32,753 nucleotides of DNA from positions 1 through 32,753 of the forward strand of contig JAFUPK010000045.1 of assembly GCA_017481265.1 (NCBI GenBank), written 5' to 3'. This DNA is from Clostridia bacterium (GTDB lineage: Bacteria; Bacillota; Clostridia; Oscillospirales; CAG-272). The notes under the pieces are model-generated. The model was not told the DNA's origin and made no database searches. It was given only the letters and a program-made list of their open reading frames with translations. The position numbers and the translations under genes are program-made. This document shows, one piece after another, positions 15,382 to 24,085 of this stretch. The first letter of the stretch is position 1. The number at the start of each line of letters is the position of its first letter.

Positions 15382-16578
15382 ATGATAAGTAATAAAAAAT
15401 CCATACTGTTTATCGGCGGTCAGATAAATCCGATTCCTGCTGTCAGAGGAGGTGCTGTGCAGACCCTTGTTACTGCGCTGATTGATGAAAATGAAAAAGC
15501 AGGGCTCTTTGATTTTACCGTTTGTACCGGTGAGAATCCGCAGCTTGACCTCCTTCGTGACAAGTATAAGCTGTGTGAGATCATTACAGTTCGAAAGAAC
15601 CGTTTGCGCCGAGCATTTTTGTTTGTATACAGAGTTATCCGTAAGCTGCTTTTGGACAAGCTTCCCAGAAAGACGGATTTCATGATTTCCGTAAACCGTA
15701 AGATCAGGGGAAGACATTTTGATGCCGTCATCTTCGAGACTTCGCTTCTTGAGCTTGAACAGGTGAAGTGTAATAATGATGCAAAGGTGTTCTTCCATGT
15801 CCATGCGGATTTTATGACCGCATCCACAAGGCGAATAGATATTGCCGCTGAAAAGTGTGATTATGTTATAGCAGTCAGTGATTTCATCAAGTCACGTGTC
15901 TTGACCTACACTCCCTTTGATAATAGAGTAGTTACGCTTAAGAATGCCATTGATCTTGAGCTTTCGCGCCATCTTTCCGGGGAAGAGATAAGACGTGAGA
16001 TGCGTGGAAAGTTGGGGTACACAGATGATGATGTGGTTGTGCTTTATTGCAGCAGACTTAGTCCTGAGAAAGGCTGTCTTGAGCTGATTCGTGCTGTAAA
16101 AAAAGTACCGCAATGTAAGCTTCTTATTGTGGGGGGAGAGAATTTTTCCTCAGACAGAGAAACAGAGTACGTAAAGATGCTCCGTGAAGAAGCAGCTTCC
16201 TTCAGTGATAGAGTGGTCTTTACGGGATACGTGCCTCATTCCGATGTGTTTACGTATATGTGTGCATCGGATATAGGTGTCGTGCCTTCAGTATGTAATG
16301 AGGCGGCATCACTTACGGTCCTGGAGATGCGTAGTGCGTCGCTTGCTACAGTAGCAGTACACAGAGGCGGCATACCCGAGTATACGGATGAAGAAAAAAG
16401 TGTATTCGTTGAACCGGGAGAAAACTTTACCGATGAACTTGCCGCGGCTATCAATAGGCTTGTTTGTGATCCTGAACTGAGACAGAGATTGGCACAAAAT
16501 GCAACCGTAGGGTTGGACAGCTTCGGCTACATGGCATACTACCGTGCCTTTGCCGAATTGATGAACGAATACCTTTGA
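15382..16578 (+). CDS. Family 4 glycosyltransferase (GT-B fold)
   Basis: A 398-residue GT4 enzyme. N-terminal acceptor domain: ILFIGGQINPIPAVRGGAVQ. C-terminal donor domain: VVLYCSRLSPEKGCLELIRA near 215, RVVFTGYVPHSDVFTYM near 280, and VPSVCNEAASLTVLEMRSAS near 300, the E-x7-E motif. It lies 31 nt after the previous glycosyltransferase and abuts the flippase gene. Together with the other two GT-B and two GT-A enzymes it gives up to five transferases besides the priming enzyme, compatible with a repeat unit of several sugars. Confidence 0.9.
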   Translation: MISNKKSILFIGGQINPIPAVRGGAVQTLVTALIDENEKAGLFDFTVCTGENPQLDLLRDKYKLCEIITVRKNRLRRAFLFVYRVIRKLLLDKLPRKTDFMISVNRKIRGRHFDAVIFETSLLELEQVKCNNDAKVFFHVHADFMTASTRRIDIAAEKCDYVIAVSDFIKSRVLTYTPFDNRVVTLKNAIDLELSRHLSGEEIRREMRGKLGYTDDDVVVLYCSRLSPEKGCLELIRAVKKVPQCKLLIVGGENFSSDRETEYVKMLREEAASFSDRVVFTGYVPHSDVFTYMCASDIGVVPSVCNEAASLTVLEMRSASLATVAVHRGGIPEYTDEEKSVFVEPGENFTDELAAAINRLVCDPELRQRLAQNATVGLDSFGYMAYYRAFAELMNEYL

Positions 16579-16598
16579 AGCTAATTATAGGTGATAGC

Positions 16599-18038
16599 AT
16601 GAAGATAAGTATAAAGAGCAAGGATATAATATGGAGCTATCTTGGTTCGATATTTCAGTATTGTACGAGTCTTTTGATCCTGCCTATGATACTTGGGGAG
16701 CTTACAAAGAGCGAGCTTGGTATTTGGTACAGCTTTGCAAGCGTTAGTACCCTTGCGACGTATCTTGATTTTGGGTTTAGTACGACCATGGTGAGAAATA
16801 TCACTTATGCTTGGAGCGGCGCAAAGAAAATACGTGCTGAGGGCTTCGATGATGAGGCGGTCAATGATGAAGTTGACCTTGCGTTTATAAAAAAGGTGCT
16901 TTTCGCTTGCAGAATCGTTTGTCTTGCAATAGCTCTTGCAGCTCTTGTAATACTTTTTTTCGGTGGAAGTGCTTACATACGTTATATCTCACGAGATGTT
17001 GACAATACACGCAGTATAATGATCGCGTGGTTTATATACATGACAGGTGTGTTTTTCAATATTTATTATAATTATTGCGGACATACTCTGAGAGGCATCG
17101 GAAAGATAAGCTCTTATCAAAAAATCGTTGTATTTTCGAGAATTGCCCAGATAGTAGTAAGCTTTGTGGGAATAAGGCTCGGGTTTGGACTTATAGGGCT
17201 CAGTGCGGCCTATCTCATAGCAGGATTTTTGATCAGGTTTTCATCAAAAATATTCATTGATCGAGCTATAGATGCTGAGGCAAAAAGACAGAATTTTAAT
17301 TTTGAAAGCCGAGATACTTTCGGAAAACGTCTTTCTGAGGTATGGGATATCTTCAAAACAGTATGGCATAATGCCAAAAAAAGTGGGATAGTATCCTTGT
17401 GCTCATATGGTATAAATCAGTCATTGACTCTTATATGTGCTGCCTACCTTGGAGTCGAGGAAACTGCAGGTTACGGACTCTGTCATCAGATCATTACAGC
17501 TATCATGAGTGTAGCAGGTATAATGTTTGCAGCTCATCAGCCTAAGATGATAAACTGTCTTGTGCTAAAGGAAAATGATCGCTACCGTCGTACGTTTTCC
17601 ATGTGTATGGTTGTGTTTGGTATCATTTCTATAGGTGGTATACTGTGCTTTGCTGCTTTGTCAAAACCGCTGCTTGCACTGATTGGTTCCAAGACGGAGA
17701 TACCCTTAGGAATGTTCCTCTTTATGGGGCTTTATATGTTTCTTGAGCATAACCATGGTGAGTATACAGCGAATTTTACTATGAGAAACAGTATAGAATA
17801 TCTGCCGTCTTATATTGTGTCCAGTGTTCTTATAGTAGCATTGTCATGGATGATGGCAGTACTCGGAGCCAATATATACATTCTTATGACTGTTCATTTT
17901 GCAGTACAGATATGCTTCAACAATTGGTATTGGCCCTATAAAGCAATGAAAATGATGAAAACAAATATAAAATGTACCGTGGTCGAGGGCTCATCTGAGC
18001 TTAAGAGCTTGGTATTCAAAATGATCCGTAAAAAATAA
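16599..18038 (+). CDS. Wzx-like polysaccharide flippase
   Basis: A 479-residue integral membrane protein of the MOP/MVF superfamily. It starts with KDIIWSYLGSIFQYCTSLLI and has the LGIWYSFASVSTLATYLDFG segment near 45 that is typical of Wzx. About 12-14 hydrophobic spans follow. Wzx flips undecaprenyl-diphosphate-linked repeat units across the membrane for the polymerase. I chose the ATG at 16599 because AGGTGA lies just upstream; a TTG eight codons earlier would overlap the previous stop. The gene is 20 nt after the upstream glycosyltransferase. Confidence 0.9.
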   Translation: MKISIKSKDIIWSYLGSIFQYCTSLLILPMILGELTKSELGIWYSFASVSTLATYLDFGFSTTMVRNITYAWSGAKKIRAEGFDDEAVNDEVDLAFIKKVLFACRIVCLAIALAALVILFFGGSAYIRYISRDVDNTRSIMIAWFIYMTGVFFNIYYNYCGHTLRGIGKISSYQKIVVFSRIAQIVVSFVGIRLGFGLIGLSAAYLIAGFLIRFSSKIFIDRAIDAEAKRQNFNFESRDTFGKRLSEVWDIFKTVWHNAKKSGIVSLCSYGINQSLTLICAAYLGVEETAGYGLCHQIITAIMSVAGIMFAAHQPKMINCLVLKENDRYRRTFSMCMVVFGIISIGGILCFAALSKPLLALIGSKTEIPLGMFLFMGLYMFLEHNHGEYTANFTMRNSIEYLPSYIVSSVLIVALSWMMAVLGANIYILMTVHFAVQICFNNWYWPYKAMKMMKTNIKCTVVEGSSELKSLVFKMIRKK

Positions 18039-18064
18039 AAAAGTGTCTTGGGAGGTGTAGAGCC

Positions 18065-18985
18065 ATGGTTAAGAAATGCTTAAAGATTTTGTGTGAGCCT
18101 TGGCGACTTGCAGCGTCAGCAAAGCTGCACTTTGTTTCAAAGCTCCTTCCCGACAAGCTGTATCTTTATTGTATGTACAGGACTTACGTCGGTGGGAAAC
18201 CGAATTTTGACTCGCCGGTTACATATAACGAAAAACTTCAATGGCTGAAGCTACATGACAGGGATACGCGCTATATCGGTATGGTTGATAAGTATGAAGC
18301 AAAGCGCTTCGCGGCAGAACGTATCGGTGAAGGTCATATCGTAAAAACCTACGGTGTGTGGAACAGCTTCGATGAGATAGATTTCGATTCACTTCCAAAC
18401 AGCTTCGTTTTGAAGTGTACTCACGATTCTGCCGGAAATGTGATCTGCCGTGATAAAAGCACCTTTGACAGGCGCGCTGCGGAAAAAAAGATAAAATTCT
18501 GCCTCTCGCGTAACTATTTCTATATGGGAAGAGAATGGGTGTATAAAAATATACCCCCTCGCATAATAGCGGAGGAATATATGGAGGACAGCACTCTCGG
18601 AGAGCTTCGTGATTATAAATTCTTCACCTTTGGCGGCAAGGCACGCTTTATGCACCTTGTTTCAAACCGACAAAATAAGGATGAGGCGACTTATGGTGAT
18701 TTCTTCGATATGGAGTACAATCATATGGAGCTGACCATGGGTCACGATAATGCTCCTATTATGCCGGAAAAGCCGAAAAACTTTGAGCTGATGAAAAAGT
18801 ACGCCGAGATACTGTCTGAGGGTACTGTACACCTCAGAGTGGATTTCTATGAGGTGAACGGCAGGCTCTACTTCGGCGAGCTGACATTCTTTCAGGATTC
18901 CGGATTTGCCGATATTCAACCGAAAAGTCTCGACACTGAGCTTGGCGGACTTATCGACCTGTCTCTTTGCAAGACTGAAAACTAA
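18065..18985 (+). CDS. TupA-like ATP-grasp protein
   Basis: The 306 residues carry the TupA-like ATP-grasp pattern (PF14305): FDSPVTYNEKLQWLKLHDRD near 50-70, MVDKYEAKRFAAERIGEGHI, SFVLKCTHDSAGNVIC near 120, PRIIAEEYM near 165, LRDYKFFTFGGKARFM near 180, and HLRVDFYEVNGRLYFGELTF near 260, where the D/E residues would bind Mg-ATP. The family is named for Bacillus teichuronopeptide synthesis; relatives in capsule loci are thought to form amide bonds between amino acids and sugar carboxyls or amines. GGGAGGTG lies 6 nt before the ATG. Likely last gene of the assembly operon, adding a non-sugar decoration (inference). Confidence 0.82.
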   Translation: MVKKCLKILCEPWRLAASAKLHFVSKLLPDKLYLYCMYRTYVGGKPNFDSPVTYNEKLQWLKLHDRDTRYIGMVDKYEAKRFAAERIGEGHIVKTYGVWNSFDEIDFDSLPNSFVLKCTHDSAGNVICRDKSTFDRRAAEKKIKFCLSRNYFYMGREWVYKNIPPRIIAEEYMEDSTLGELRDYKFFTFGGKARFMHLVSNRQNKDEATYGDFFDMEYNHMELTMGHDNAPIMPEKPKNFELMKKYAEILSEGTVHLRVDFYEVNGRLYFGELTFFQDSGFADIQPKSLDTELGGLIDLSLCKTEN

Positions 18986-19010
18986 TGTTATAAACTGCTC
19001 ATGCAGATTA

Positions 19011-19016
19011 TATAAT
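19011..19016 (+). promoter_or_regulatory. Possible -10 element of the NAGPA-domain protein gene
   Basis: TATAAT 29 nt before the start codon, in a 60-nt gap. The -35 position (TTATAA) is poor, so an independent promoter here is only possible. Confidence 0.35.
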
Positions 19017-19045
19017 CAATTTTATTATTTTAAGGAGAAGACCCC

Positions 19046-22000
19046 ATGAAAACAAGAAGTATTCTGTTTTCGGCAGTTGTTGTCATGCTTCTTTTATGCA
19101 TGATGCCTCTGTCAACCTTTGCGGCATCCGTAGATACCACTGTATCAAACGGATACTACACAGTGATCTCCAATGATCAGTATGCGCTGGCTCCCGGTGC
19201 TACCGAATCAGAGATCATCGTAAACAACTCTGCAGGAACCGACCGTAAGGTGGTTCACGTATTCGAGGTTGATCCCACAAATGAAAATGTTGAGATACTT
19301 CCCGGATACTATGGAATCGATAAGCTCAATCCCGATGATCTCGCAGGCGACAGCGCGATCTGGAAGGCTAAGGAGCTTACACAGACAGTAAAGTATTACG
19401 AAGAGGTTCTCGGCTACAATGTAGTCGGTGCCATGAATACTGCACTTGCTTATGACAGCGACGCTCCTTACGGCTATATGGTATGGGATGGCGTTGTTCT
19501 CGGTACTCCCGAGGTACACAAGGGTGCACAGACTTACCTTGCCATCAACTATGACGGTACAAGTGAGCTCCGCAGCATGAGCACTCCTCTTACAGGTAAT
19601 GAGAAGACCGCCATATCCGCAAACTTCGGTTGGCTCGTTAAGGACGGCGTGCTTTCATCAAAGACTGTAGAGCGTACATCCTCCGACGCTTCACGTTCAA
19701 TGATCGGTATCAAAGCTGACGGTACCATCGTATTCTGCCAGGTAGACGGACGTAATGCTCCCGTTTCTACAGGCCTTTCCAACTATGAGATGGGTGAGAT
19801 GATGCTCTCACTCGGATGCGTAAATGCTGTAAACTGCGACGGCGGCGGATCCTCCACATTCGTTTCCAAGCGCGAGGGTACAACAGAGAACGTAATGCGT
19901 TCTATCCCCTCCGACGGTTCTGAGCGTCCCACCATCAATAGCGTTATCATCGTATCCAAGGCTCAGCCTACCGGTATCTTCCACCATGCTACCGTGGATT
20001 CTGAGTTCGATTATTTTGCGCCTTATTCAAGCGGCTCCTTCGTTATTGCAGGCGTTGATACAAACGGTTACCCCGTTGATGTTCCCGCAAATGTAACATG
20101 GAAGCTCAGCGATGCATCCTTCGGTACAGTTGACAACGGCATCTTTACCTCTAACGGAAAAAAAGGAGATGTAACTGTTCAGCTTGTATACAATGATACT
20201 GTTGTCGGCGAAAAGCAGATCATCATCGTTGATCCCGATGTATTTGCATTCTCCGTAAGCGAAACAGTTCTCCCCTTTGGCAAGGATATGACCATCAGCT
20301 TTGCCTGCACCTACGGAGCAGATGACTGGGCTGTATGTGTTGACGGTTCGTACAATCTTGCACTCTCCGATAACAATGCGGCTACTCTCAACGGACTTAA
20401 GCTTACAGCTACAACAGATGAAAGTGTTGAAGGCGTTGTAGTTACCGCAACATACAAGGCAGATACCTCCGTTACAGCAACTATGGATGTTGCCTTCGGC
20501 AAGGGCTCTGAGATCCTCTTTGATTTCGAGAACGGCGAAGACAAGGACTTCCTCGGTGTTGACGAGATGTTTGACTGGGCTGAGGCGAACGGCGCTGCGG
20601 CTCCCATTCAGACAAACGGAAACTTCTCCGATGATGCTGATTCCTTTGCATTCCTTTCCACAAAGGATAACGGCGGTCAGGTCAAGAACGGCGATAAGGC
20701 TCTCGGTGTAACTCTTGATTATACCAATGCACAGTATGCAAGCTGGTCATACAATATGTTCTTCTATACCGGTATTCCCCATGTTCTCAGAGACGTAGCC
20801 AACGGAAACAATGCTACGACCTTCGGTATGTGGGTATACATCCCCGAGGGTGCTCCCGGTATGGCAATGCAGCTTACTGTTTACCACGGTACCTCTGCTG
20901 ATGATTGTACCGGTACACAGATCCACTTCTATTTCAACACCGTTTCCGGTGCTAAGAAGAATCTGAACAGCTGCACAGAAGCTGATATTCCCGAATCCCG
21001 TTGGGTCTATGCTACAGCAGATATTTCCGCATATAATTATGTTTCTCTCGTAGATCCCTACGGAACAAAGTACGGCAGAGAGCCCAGCTTTATGCGTTTC
21101 TACGTAAAGCCCACAGTTCCTGCTGACCTTACATTCTACTTTGATGACTTTACTCTTGACTACAGCTCCGCTGTAGATGACAGAGTTCTTCCCACAATTT
21201 CAAACATTTCTTATGCAAGCGCTGATACCTCCGTTGAGCTTACAAACGGACTTACCCTTGCAAGCGGCAATATTGCTCTCTCCGCAAATGTTGCCGATAA
21301 CATTGCTCTTGACACAGCAACAGGAAAGATCTATGTTGACGGCGTAGCAGTTAAGGATGCGGCTGTAACAGGTAAGCTCCTCTCCTGCGGAAATGTAAAT
21401 CTTCTCCCCGGCACACACACCATTACCTTTGAGATCAGCGATACTCTCGGAAATAAAGCTAAGGTTACAAGAACTGTTTCCGTTGAAGGCGATGCTGTTA
21501 TCACTCTCGGCGGTCACAATGACCTTGGAAATGTACCCGAGTACGGCTCCATCTATTATATCGATGTAAACACGACTGATGTTGAAGCTATCACAAGCCT
21601 CACTCTCACACTCAAGCTCCAGAATGCAAACACATGGGAAACAGAGGGCGCTATCGTTGCTGACGGCTATGATGCAACCTTTGATTACAACGAGATCTCC
21701 GGCCTTCTGAATGTCACTCTCACTGCTAACGGTGAAGCACGTGACACAGACAATGCTACTCTCGTAAGCATTCCTGTACGTGTTTGGACTTGGGATGCAG
21801 TAAATCACGTAACCGATGCTGTTATTGCTCCTGAGACTCAGTTTGCTACAGGATATTGTCCTATAGTTTCTATCAATTGCGAGATCGTTTACTGTGACAT
21901 CTGCTTTGCCGGCGCAGATTACAAAAATTATTTCGCATCTGTTGTTGGAAGCATTACAGTTGAGACTATGCTCAACGATAATGTAAATCCTTGGCACTAT

Positions 22001-23743
22001 CACACAGCAGAAGAAGTAGAGTCTACAGACGCAACCTGTACTGAGACAGGCCTCAGCGGCAGAACTTATTGTAAGGTATGCGGTTCTGTTGTCGAGTGGG
22101 GAACTGTAATTCCCGCGACAGGTCACAGCTACAGCTTTGTTGACGACGTTCTCAAGTGCGCTTGCGGAGACCTCTTCAACGGTGAGTACACAGACGGATA
22201 TACATACGTAAACGGCGTTAAGTTTATAAACGGATGGAACAACGGAAGCTACTTCGTTGACGGCGTAAAGCTTACAGGAATTCAGCAGATCGACGGTCTC
22301 TTCTACAACTTCGGTGAAGAGGGATATGCTGACGGTCCTTACACAGGTCTCTTCGAGCTTGACGGCAGAACATATTATGCTATCGCAGGTAACCGCGTAA
22401 CCAAGTGGCAGCTCATCGACGGTGAGTGGTACTTCTTTAACCCCTCTACCTACAATGGCTATAACGGATCTTACGGCACAGCTTATTTCGGCTACCCCGT
22501 AACCTACACATTCACAGACGGTAAGCTTGATTCCGGTGTTTGGTATCAGTCCGAGTCAGGCGGATACCGTTACTACTACGGTCCCGGCTGCTACAGAAAT
22601 TCCTGGGCAACGATCGACGGAAACACCTACTACTTCGATAACAACAGCGAGAGAGTAACAGGTCTTTACAGCATTTGCCCCAACCTCAACGATAAGACTC
22701 CCATCTATGAGCTTCATCACTTTGATGAGAACGGCGTACTTATTGAAAAGGTAACTACAGACGGTCTCTATGAGTACAAGGGCGAATATTACTACGTTCT
22801 CGACAGCCAGCTTGCCAAGGTAGGTCTCTTCAAGCTCGGTGACGATTATTACTACGCAAGTACCTCCACAGGTAAGATCTACACAGGCGGCACACGTTAT
22901 GTTGCAGGCAACTGTATTTCCGAGTCTGCTTCCGATATTCCCGAGGGATATTACACATTTGGTGCTGACGGTAAGATGGTTATTGAATCTACCGAGGAAC
23001 CCGATACTCCCGCAGAACCCGAAAAGAAGAACGGAATCATTGACGGCTATTATTACATCGACGATGTAATGCAGAAGTGCGGTCTCTTTGAGCTTGACGG
23101 AGCTTACTACTACGCAAGCACAACAAACGGTAAGATCTATACAGGCGGCAGACGCTATGTTGCAGGTAACTGCATCTCTGAGTCTGCATCCGAGATCCCC
23201 GAGGGCTACTATACCTTCGGTGCTGACGGTAAGATGGTCGATGCTCCCGTGGCAGAGCCCGATGTTCCCGCAGAACCCGAAAAGAAGAACGGAATCATTG
23301 ACGGCTACTATTACATCGACGATGTAATGCAGAAGTGCGGTCTCTTCGAGCTTGACGGAGCTTACTACTACGCAAGCACAACAAACGGTAAGATCTACAC
23401 AAGCGGCACACGCTATGTTGCAGGTAACTGCATCTCTGCGTCCGCATCCGAGATCCCCGAGGGATATTACACCTTCGGTGCTGACGGTAAGATGTACATT
23501 GAGGCAGACGAAGAAGAGAAGCTTAACGGAGTTGTTAATGGCTTCTACTACATTGACGGTGTAATGCAGAAGTGCGGTCTCTTCGAGCTTGACGGAGCTT
23601 ACTACTACGCAAGCACAACAAACGGTAAGATCTACACAAGCGGCACACGCTATGTTGCAGGCGACTGCATCTCCGAATCTGCATCCGAGTTTTCCGCAGG
23701 ATATTATTCCTTCGGTACTGACGGTAAGATGATTCTCAGCTGA
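19046..23743 (+). CDS. Large secreted phosphodiester glycosidase (NAGPA) protein with wall-binding-like repeats
   Basis: The 1565 residues begin with a clear signal peptide (SILFSAVVVMLLLCMM, cleavage near STFAA). Residues ~120-303 form a phosphodiester glycosidase (NAGPA, PF09992) domain: VVGAMNTALAYD, SRSMIGIKADGTIVFCQVDG and the hallmark NCDGGGSS near 263. The family cleaves sugar-1-phosphodiesters such as GlcNAc-1-P links. Then come two Ig-like segments (~305-488), a CBM-like beta-sandwich (488-712), an Ig-like domain (713-816), a cohesin-like beta-domain (817-985), a TCTETG...CKVC Cys module (~995-1047), and Tyr/Gly-rich repeats to the end. No LPXTG or membrane anchor is seen. AAGGAG precedes the ATG. 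C/T-ending codons such as CTC, TTC and TCC are much commoner than in the upstream operon, suggesting high expression. Confidence 0.88.
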   Translation: MKTRSILFSAVVVMLLLCMMPLSTFAASVDTTVSNGYYTVISNDQYALAPGATESEIIVNNSAGTDRKVVHVFEVDPTNENVEILPGYYGIDKLNPDDLAGDSAIWKAKELTQTVKYYEEVLGYNVVGAMNTALAYDSDAPYGYMVWDGVVLGTPEVHKGAQTYLAINYDGTSELRSMSTPLTGNEKTAISANFGWLVKDGVLSSKTVERTSSDASRSMIGIKADGTIVFCQVDGRNAPVSTGLSNYEMGEMMLSLGCVNAVNCDGGGSSTFVSKREGTTENVMRSIPSDGSERPTINSVIIVSKAQPTGIFHHATVDSEFDYFAPYSSGSFVIAGVDTNGYPVDVPANVTWKLSDASFGTVDNGIFTSNGKKGDVTVQLVYNDTVVGEKQIIIVDPDVFAFSVSETVLPFGKDMTISFACTYGADDWAVCVDGSYNLALSDNNAATLNGLKLTATTDESVEGVVVTATYKADTSVTATMDVAFGKGSEILFDFENGEDKDFLGVDEMFDWAEANGAAAPIQTNGNFSDDADSFAFLSTKDNGGQVKNGDKALGVTLDYTNAQYASWSYNMFFYTGIPHVLRDVANGNNATTFGMWVYIPEGAPGMAMQLTVYHGTSADDCTGTQIHFYFNTVSGAKKNLNSCTEADIPESRWVYATADISAYNYVSLVDPYGTKYGREPSFMRFYVKPTVPADLTFYFDDFTLDYSSAVDDRVLPTISNISYASADTSVELTNGLTLASGNIALSANVADNIALDTATGKIYVDGVAVKDAAVTGKLLSCGNVNLLPGTHTITFEISDTLGNKAKVTRTVSVEGDAVITLGGHNDLGNVPEYGSIYYIDVNTTDVEAITSLTLTLKLQNANTWETEGAIVADGYDATFDYNEISGLLNVTLTANGEARDTDNATLVSIPVRVWTWDAVNHVTDAVIAPETQFATGYCPIVSINCEIVYCDICFAGADYKNYFASVVGSITVETMLNDNVNPWHYHTAEEVESTDATCTETGLSGRTYCKVCGSVVEWGTVIPATGHSYSFVDDVLKCACGDLFNGEYTDGYTYVNGVKFINGWNNGSYFVDGVKLTGIQQIDGLFYNFGEEGYADGPYTGLFELDGRTYYAIAGNRVTKWQLIDGEWYFFNPSTYNGYNGSYGTAYFGYPVTYTFTDGKLDSGVWYQSESGGYRYYYGPGCYRNSWATIDGNTYYFDNNSERVTGLYSICPNLNDKTPIYELHHFDENGVLIEKVTTDGLYEYKGEYYYVLDSQLAKVGLFKLGDDYYYASTSTGKIYTGGTRYVAGNCISESASDIPEGYYTFGADGKMVIESTEEPDTPAEPEKKNGIIDGYYYIDDVMQKCGLFELDGAYYYASTTNGKIYTGGRRYVAGNCISESASEIPEGYYTFGADGKMVDAPVAEPDVPAEPEKKNGIIDGYYYIDDVMQKCGLFELDGAYYYASTTNGKIYTSGTRYVAGNCISASASEIPEGYYTFGADGKMYIEADEEEKLNGVVNGFYYIDGVMQKCGLFELDGAYYYASTTNGKIYTSGTRYVAGDCISESASEFSAGYYSFGTDGKMILS
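22771..23743 (+). repeat. Near-identical in-frame tandem repeats at the C-terminus
   Basis: Four units of ~79-86 codons share the core GLFELDGAYYYASTTNGKIY, RYVAGNCISESASEIPEGYY and TFGADGKM. The AACGGA start of a unit recurs at 23030, 23288 and 23525 (periods 258 and 237 bp). Units two to four are nearly identical at DNA level; the first is more diverged. P-A-E-P-E linkers separate the first three. They resemble cell-wall/choline-binding repeats without matching them exactly. Confidence 0.85.
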
Positions 23744-23754
23744 TATTAAGTCTA

Positions 23755-23793
23755 TTCCATATCCATCTCCCTTAATGGGAGATGGATATGGAA
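23755..23793 (+). terminator. Perfect 17-bp hairpin after the NAGPA-domain gene
   Basis: TTCCATATCCATCTCCC, loop TTAAT, exact reverse complement. It starts 12 nt after the stop. No T-run follows, so it may act as an mRNA 3' end stabiliser or a Rho-type stop. Confidence 0.65.
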
Positions 23794-23844
23794 ATAATAA
23801 AAATGTATTTATCCAAAGGCTGAATTGAGCTTAGCGTGAAAGGT

Positions 23845-23906
23845 CAAACAAACACTAAAAAGCAAAAGTCTGATATATGTCTGTTTCGCAGACATATATT
23901 TGTTTC
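23845..23906 (+). repeat. Dispersed 62-bp palindromic element, copy 1
   Basis: Begins CAAACAAACACTAAAAA, contains TATATGTCTG-TTTCG-CAGACATATA, ends TTTGTTTC. It aligns without gaps to the reverse complement of 30301-30362 with 54/62 identical bases. The ends are imperfect inverted repeats. It lies between the NAGPA-domain gene and the capE leader. Confidence 0.75.
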
Positions 23907-23918
23907 ATTTAAAATTGT

Positions 23919-23948
23919 TCAGCCAAAGGCTGAATGGAGGTAAGTTTG
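23919..23948 (+). promoter_or_regulatory. Hairpin-plus-SD module, diverged copy
   Basis: TTCAGCC-AAA-GGCTGAA hairpin followed by TGGAGG and a TTG codon at 23946. It resembles the modules before glmS and the zinc-ribbon gene. A partial copy (CCAAAGGCTGAATTGAG) lies at 23814-23830. Confidence 0.5.
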
Positions 23949-24085
23949 AAAATAAAGTACGCTTAAAGCGTACGTCAGCTTTTTCAAACCCATTTGTGCC
24001 TTGCCGACAAAAGTCGGTCGGCATTTTTCACAGCCTCAAGGCTGTGAAAAAGCGTCACAAATCAAAGAAAGGCATGGTCATAATT
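23944..24085 (+). promoter_or_regulatory. Structured leader of capE, conserved with the capF leader
   Basis: Contains GTTTGAAAA/TTTTTCAAAC enclosing GTACGC-TTAAA-GCGTAC; then TTGTG; a GAC-AAAA-GTC hairpin followed by GGTCGGC; a 12-bp hairpin TTTTTCACAGCC-TCAA-GGCTGTGAAAAA (24024-24051); and ATCAAAGAAAGG before the start. From 24006 on, it aligns with the capF leader at 25177 with one gap and about three quarters identity. Confidence 0.6.
23946..23966 (+). CDS. Possible 6-codon leader ORF upstream of capE
   Basis: TTG start 5 nt after TGGAGG, encoding M-K-I-K-Y-A and a TAA stop. The stop lies inside the first hairpin of the capE leader (GTACGC/GCGTAC). It could couple ribosome passage to leader folding, or be a chance ORF. 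Confidence 0.25.
   Translation: MKIKYA

Noticed and set aside
21200..22126. 308-codon open frame on the minus strand within the NAGPA-domain gene
   Set aside because: Shadow of a strongly biased coding sequence; no SD, no recognisable domain, and the plus-strand protein is continuous there.
22771..23743. CRISPR-like array from regular DNA repeats
   Set aside because: The repeats are ~240-258 bp, in frame and encode one protein; there are no short repeats with unique spacers and no cas genes.
23900..24085. 62-residue N-terminal extension of capE
   Set aside because: The frame is open but covers hairpins and the leader shared with capF; CapE proteins begin near MSQYKGKTFLITGG.
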